Assembly (NCBI GenBank): GCA_029204225.1
Contig: CM055103.1
Location: 22,386,709 to 22,450,708, forward strand
Source of the DNA: Diphasiastrum complanatum
Taxonomy: Eukaryota; Streptophyta; Lycopodiopsida; Lycopodiales; Lycopodiaceae
Length of the DNA: 64,000 bases
Direction: 5' to 3'
The notes below the pieces were generated by a model that saw nothing but the letters and a program-made list of their open reading frames with translations, was not told where the DNA came from and ran no database searches. This document shows, in pieces, positions 60,416 to 64,000 of this stretch; the stretch's first letter is position 1, and every line of letters starts with the position of its first letter. A program made the position numbers and the translations under genes.

Positions 60416-60735
60416 CCCTTGCTAAACACATTAGATTGATTTGGTTTCAATTTCTATGGAAAGTACAGATCATAAACTTTTCATTAAGCTATAAGACTGC
60501 TATCTTTGGATCTATAAGCAAGGAGAACAAAGGGACTGAAAATCTCTGATTTTCACACGTGTGAAATTCCAGAATTCCGTACTACCACTTTTCAGGTCTG
60601 AAAAATCAGTTCCAATCTGATTTGATCCAAATACACTTCAAAGAAAGGTGAGAAAAAGTGCAAAACTACTTTTTTGCTTGATTTAGCTCTCAGTTTCTTG
60701 TATTAGCACAGTAACCTGATTCTAGATTGATTAGC
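60416..60735. other. Foreign segment between RNase H and integrase of L
   Basis: It interrupts L pol without a visible target duplication. It contains TCACACGTGTGAAATT (60553-60568), identical over 16 bases to the leader of element I (40937-40952), plus a shared TGATTTGATCCA. It probably derives from a copia leader. Confidence 0.5.
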
Positions 60736-60739
60736 ATGA

Positions 60740-61420
60740 TCTAGTTCAGAAGGTCGACCGCATCGTTAATATACTTTAATGCTTGATGGTCAGTAACTAT
60801 AGTAAACTGGGAGCCATATAAATAATGTCTCCAAACTTTCAGGGCATGAATAACAGCAAAAAGTTCCTTGTCATAGGTGGAATACCGCCTTTGAGCAGAG
60901 TCCAACTTCTTGCTTCAAAAGCTACCGGTCTACCATCTTGATATAGGACTGCGCCTATAGCATAGTCACTAGCATCCGTTTCAAGTACATATGGCTTGTC
61001 ACTATGTGTAGAATAGGCGCTGTAGTTACACAGTATTTGAGGTTCTCAAAACTCTGACTCAACTCTTCAGTCCAAGTAACCGGAGGACTGAACTTACTGT
61101 GCCGGCTAACTCTCTTAGCCCCTCTGAGGATATTCGTCAAGGCCAATGCAATTAATGCATAGTTCAAGATGAATCTATGAAAAAACCCCGTAAAGCCTAA
61201 AAAAGACTTAACCTTACGGATGGTTTTAGGGATAGGCCCATCACGTACATGTTGGACTTTATTTGGGTCAATTTCCAACCCACGGTCCGAAATAATGTGA
61301 CCAAGGTATAACAACCTTTTCTGGAAGAACACACATTTGGACTCCTTGGCAAAAAGCTTCTCCTGTCTAAGTAACTTTAAGACAGTCCTGAGATCTCCTC
61401 ATGCTCCTCCAAGGTCTTCC
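60740..61420 (-). pseudogene. Chromovirus L RT end and RNase H
   Basis: Minus strand: YRKTLEEHE (RT thumb start), a frame break, then LLYLGHIISDRGLEIDPNKV, IRKVKSFLGFTGFFHRFI, PVTWTEELSQSFENLK and the RNase H segment RRYSTYDKELFAVIHALKVW, RHYLYGSQFTIVTDHQALKYI. The RT catalytic YLDD region is absent: at 61421 the LTR of element M begins, so M inserted into L and the rest of L lies beyond the window or is lost. Confidence 0.88.
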
Positions 61421-61778
61421 TGTAGGAGATCCTAACACCACAGTAGGGTAAACACTAATTGATCCACCCAGCCTTGCCTACTCCCTGCTATGGAGCAAGC
61501 CCCTCCTAGCCCAGTGTGAGGCCTGGTAGCATGCGTACTGCCAAGTGTCGGCCACGTGGCTCTGACGTGGCCAACTGCACGTCGGGACCCAACATGGGGC
61601 CCTATCCTGCTAACAGGGTCCCTAGGCTGTGTTAGGCCCGCCATGGCTATGGACCGTGCCGGGGCACACTACTCACACTGTCTTGCCCTGTTGGTCGTGT
61701 ACGTTGGACACGACCCTGATTGTGGTATCTGACCTCCTGTGTTCTCTAGGGTTCGACACTGGTCACATGCTCGTAACA
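61421..61778 (-). repeat. 3' LTR of chromovirus M
   Basis: On the minus strand it starts TGTTACGAGCATG right after the polypurine tract AAGGGGGAGGGAG and ends GATCTCCTACA. At about 358 bp it is GC-rich compared with its surroundings. The start is well supported; the end is inferred from the resumption of L RT. Confidence 0.7.
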
Positions 61779-61784
61779 CTCCCT

Positions 61785-62085
61785 CCCCCTTAAGAACCAT
61801 CTTGGTCCTCTAAGACAAGGTCTGGAAAAATCTTGCGAAGGACGTTGCCTCTTTCCCAGGTGGCATTCTCAACAGGCTGATCATTCCACTTGACCAGGTA
61901 TTCTTTGTATAGAGTATGATGAGTCTGCGTCTCTCTACTGTCAAGAATCTCCTCTGGTTCATGTGGAGGTTGCTGAGAATCCAATGGGAGAACTAGAACA
62001 CTGTCCCCTACCAGAATTTCTGATTTGGTTAAGGCTTTTCGTGACTGACTTACATGAAAAACTGGAAAAACCTTATCATCTGCTG
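61785..62085 (-). pseudogene. Chromovirus M integrase C-terminus with chromodomain
   Basis: Minus strand: [29 protein letters not shown], then the chromodomain EYLVKWNDQPVENATWERGN, ending at the polypurine tract. It joins directly to RT sequence near 62085, so RNase H and the integrase core are deleted. Confidence 0.88.
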
Positions 62086-62652
62086 GAAAGTCGCTGGAGC
62101 ATTTGTCAAGCCAAATGGTAAAACCAGAAACTCATAATGGCCGTATCTAGTTCTAAACCCGGTTTTCTCAACATCCTCAATCTTTATGCGAATCTGATGA
62201 TACTCTGATCTCAAATCGATTTTGGTGAAGTACTTTGCACCATGTAATTGATCAACCAGTTCATCCATTTGCGGCAAAGGATAACGATTTTTAATCGTTA
62301 ATTTATTCAACTTTTTAAAGTCCACACAAAGATGAGTGCCTCCGTCTTTTTTATCAACAAGGAGCACAGGTGCCCCCCAGGGAGATTCACTAGGCCTTAC
62401 ATGGCCCATCTTAAGGTAATTTTGCAGTTGCCTATAAACCTCATCCTCTTCAGTAGTACGCATCCTATATGGATACAATGATATAGGAGATCTACCAGGA
62501 ATCAGTTTAATACCATGGTCAACACCCCTAGAGGGGGGAAGACCCTCAAGAAGCTGCTCAGGAAACACATTGTTAAATTCTTGCCTAAGTTTCCTAAAAA
62601 TTTCACCTTCTGGTGAGTTTTCTTGCTTTAGGTTGTTAGACATTAGTTCCAT
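62086..62652 (-). pseudogene. Chromovirus M reverse transcriptase, N-terminal half
   Basis: An open frame reads [130 protein letters not shown] and [11 protein letters not shown]. It then jumps out of frame into integrase C-terminal sequence before the YLDD motif. The first catalytic aspartate (in [10 protein letters not shown]) is kept; the double aspartate is lost. Confidence 0.92.
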
Positions 62653-62724
62653 TTAGAGATTGTAGAATTGCAAACTACGTTCTTCATGGTAAGTAAAATC
62701 TTTTAACCAGCATAAATAAGAACT

Positions 62725-63633
62725 TCAATCAACAACATCCATACATTTAACAGTTTCCAAAGCAGAAAACATATACGGAGTAGAAATATCGACATTTCCA
62801 TTCAATTCTATGAGTGAGCCGTTATGTAAGAACGACAAACTGTGTGTTACATAGTTTTTCTTCATAGACTCGTTCCTCTCATAGAACCACTCCTTACCAA
62901 GTATAACATCTACCCTATCTAGATTCATAATGTGAAAGTCTAAATTATCTTTATAGGCTTGAATCTCAATTGGTAGACGTGGGACTATCCGGTCCCATAC
63001 TTGGCTTTCTGCTCTAGTTGCCAGCTTCACTGTGTATCGGTGGTCACTTTGCCTTGTTTCCACCTTTAGCTTCTGCAACAAATTAGCGTTAATAAAATTA
63101 TGTGTGGAACCATCGTCAAATAAAACTGTTACGGCTTGGCCACCCACAACCCCCTTCATCCGAATGAGGTCATGAGGCCCAAAAATAGCCGTGTTAAAAC
63201 AACAATGCTCACACACAGAACTACCAGCAAAGGAAGATCTACAGCTAGAGTTACCTGGCGTCTTAAAAGATGTCCCTTTAGCTTTCCGTTTCTTTGGACA
63301 TTCCTTTACGACATGACCTGGTTCCATGCAGTTGAAGCATAGATTGTCGTTTCTGGCTTTCATAAAGGTTTCCTGGTCCAAGGTAGATCTTTTCTTCGAC
63401 TTACCTGAACCTGAAGCCCCATCCTTTGCCTTATCTTTCGATTTCTTTGGAAAGAAAGGCTTCTTACCCTTTACGTCGAGCAAGACACCAGTCTCAGGCT
63501 TGGCCATCATATGAGTATCATCGTAGATTCTAGCGAAGCGAATAGCATCCTCGAGGATAAGAGGCTGGTTCCTCCTAACCTCTAGCTGGTAGTCTCTTGG
63601 CAATCCAAGCATAAAATGCAACTTTACTAACAC
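62725..63633 (-). pseudogene. Chromovirus M gag C-terminus and protease
   Basis: 302 codons are open: gag (KLHFMLGLPRDYQLEVRR, PLILEDAIRFARIYDD), a lysine-rich linker, zinc knuckle CFNCMEPGHVVKEC (about residues 129-142) and protease core VTVLFDDGSTHNFIN (about residue 190) ending VDVILGKEWFYERN. The usual catalytic DSG reads DDG here. A stop and about 70 bases separate it from RT. Confidence 0.88.
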
Positions 63634-63779
63634 AGGATCTATTCTAGTTGCAAAATGAGAACCTGAAACTCTTGTAAATACTGATCCAGGGGCCGGTTTC
63701 CCATATGGATTGTTGCATACTGATGGTAAAATTCAAAATCATCAAGAATAGGAAGGAAGACGCCTTAAAGGCCTTACAA

Positions 63780-63999
63780 AAATCCTCCCAATTCCTAGGA
63801 ACTTCAGGCTTACCCCTTAAATCTTGCCACCAGGTTTACCTCGCAGGTACATGACGGTGAGATTGATCTTGTTGTCTTCGGATGAATCGTGCATGGAAAA
63901 GTGCGAATTCCATTGATCCAGCCATTGCAAGACCGCCTCCGGGGTTCTATCTTTCTTTTCCCCAACAAAAGCTTCAGGAGTGAACAAGGGTTGATGCAC
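63780..63999 (-). pseudogene. Chromovirus M gag, N-terminal part, continuing past the window
   Basis: Minus strand: LFTPEAFVGEKKDRTPEAVLQWLDQWNSHFSMHD and KINLTVMYLRGKPGG, typical gypsy gag. The frame is broken between 63640 and 63800. The 5' LTR would lie to the right of the window. Confidence 0.75.
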
Positions 64000-64000
64000 T

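Overview
The window looks like a stretch of land-plant nuclear chromosome made mostly of decayed, nested transposable elements. The evidence is Ty1/copia elements primed by initiator tRNA-Met (TGGTATCAGAGC), Ty3/gypsy chromoviruses with chromodomains, a Helitron Rep/helicase relic, a plant-type tRNA-Phe gene, and the first two coding exons of a plant SMG7/EST1-like gene. Very long introns and long GA/TC microsatellites suggest a large genome, possibly a fern or another repeat-rich lineage; the species cannot be fixed from sequence alone.

Layout. 1-9.9 kb: a copia relic (A, minus) whose integrase runs in frame into an unidentified ORF; a copia element (B, plus) inserted into it; and a sibling (B', minus) inserted into B in the opposite direction, which makes a 2.3-kb inverted repeat. 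In B' most of the reverse transcriptase is replaced by an unidentified 322-codon ORF. 9.9-24.5 kb: fragments of copia families C, D, E, F and N, plus an intact tRNA-Phe(GAA) gene at 12.5 kb. 24.5-36.6 kb: copia element G, whose 5' LTR is split by copia element H with a 5-bp target duplication. G also carries a foldback DNA transposon (9-bp duplication) and an 85-bp tRNA-related insert (14-bp duplication). 36.6-41.5 kb: GA minisatellite arrays, a GGCGCC-rich block and an LTR with its leader (I). 41.5-45.4 kb: the broken Helitron. 45.7-47.5 kb: compound TC arrays that are inverted relatives of the GA arrays.

48.0-49.7 kb holds the only protein-coding host gene I recognise, the 5' part of SMG7 (nonsense-mediated mRNA decay). 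An overlapping upstream ORF precedes its start codon. No third exon was found, so intron 2 would run past the right edge (over 14 kb). It contains gypsy element J (minus), with a 1.16-kb gag segment in three tandem copies and a 342-bp hAT-like MITE in its integrase, followed by two chromoviruses, L and M, with M inserted into L.

Every retroelement here is defective. Several lost reverse transcriptase (B', G) or the integrase core (H, L, M), so any recent movement would have needed proteins supplied in trans. The tRNA gene and SMG7 are the only parts that look functional. All family assignments rest on reading motifs by eye, without database searches.
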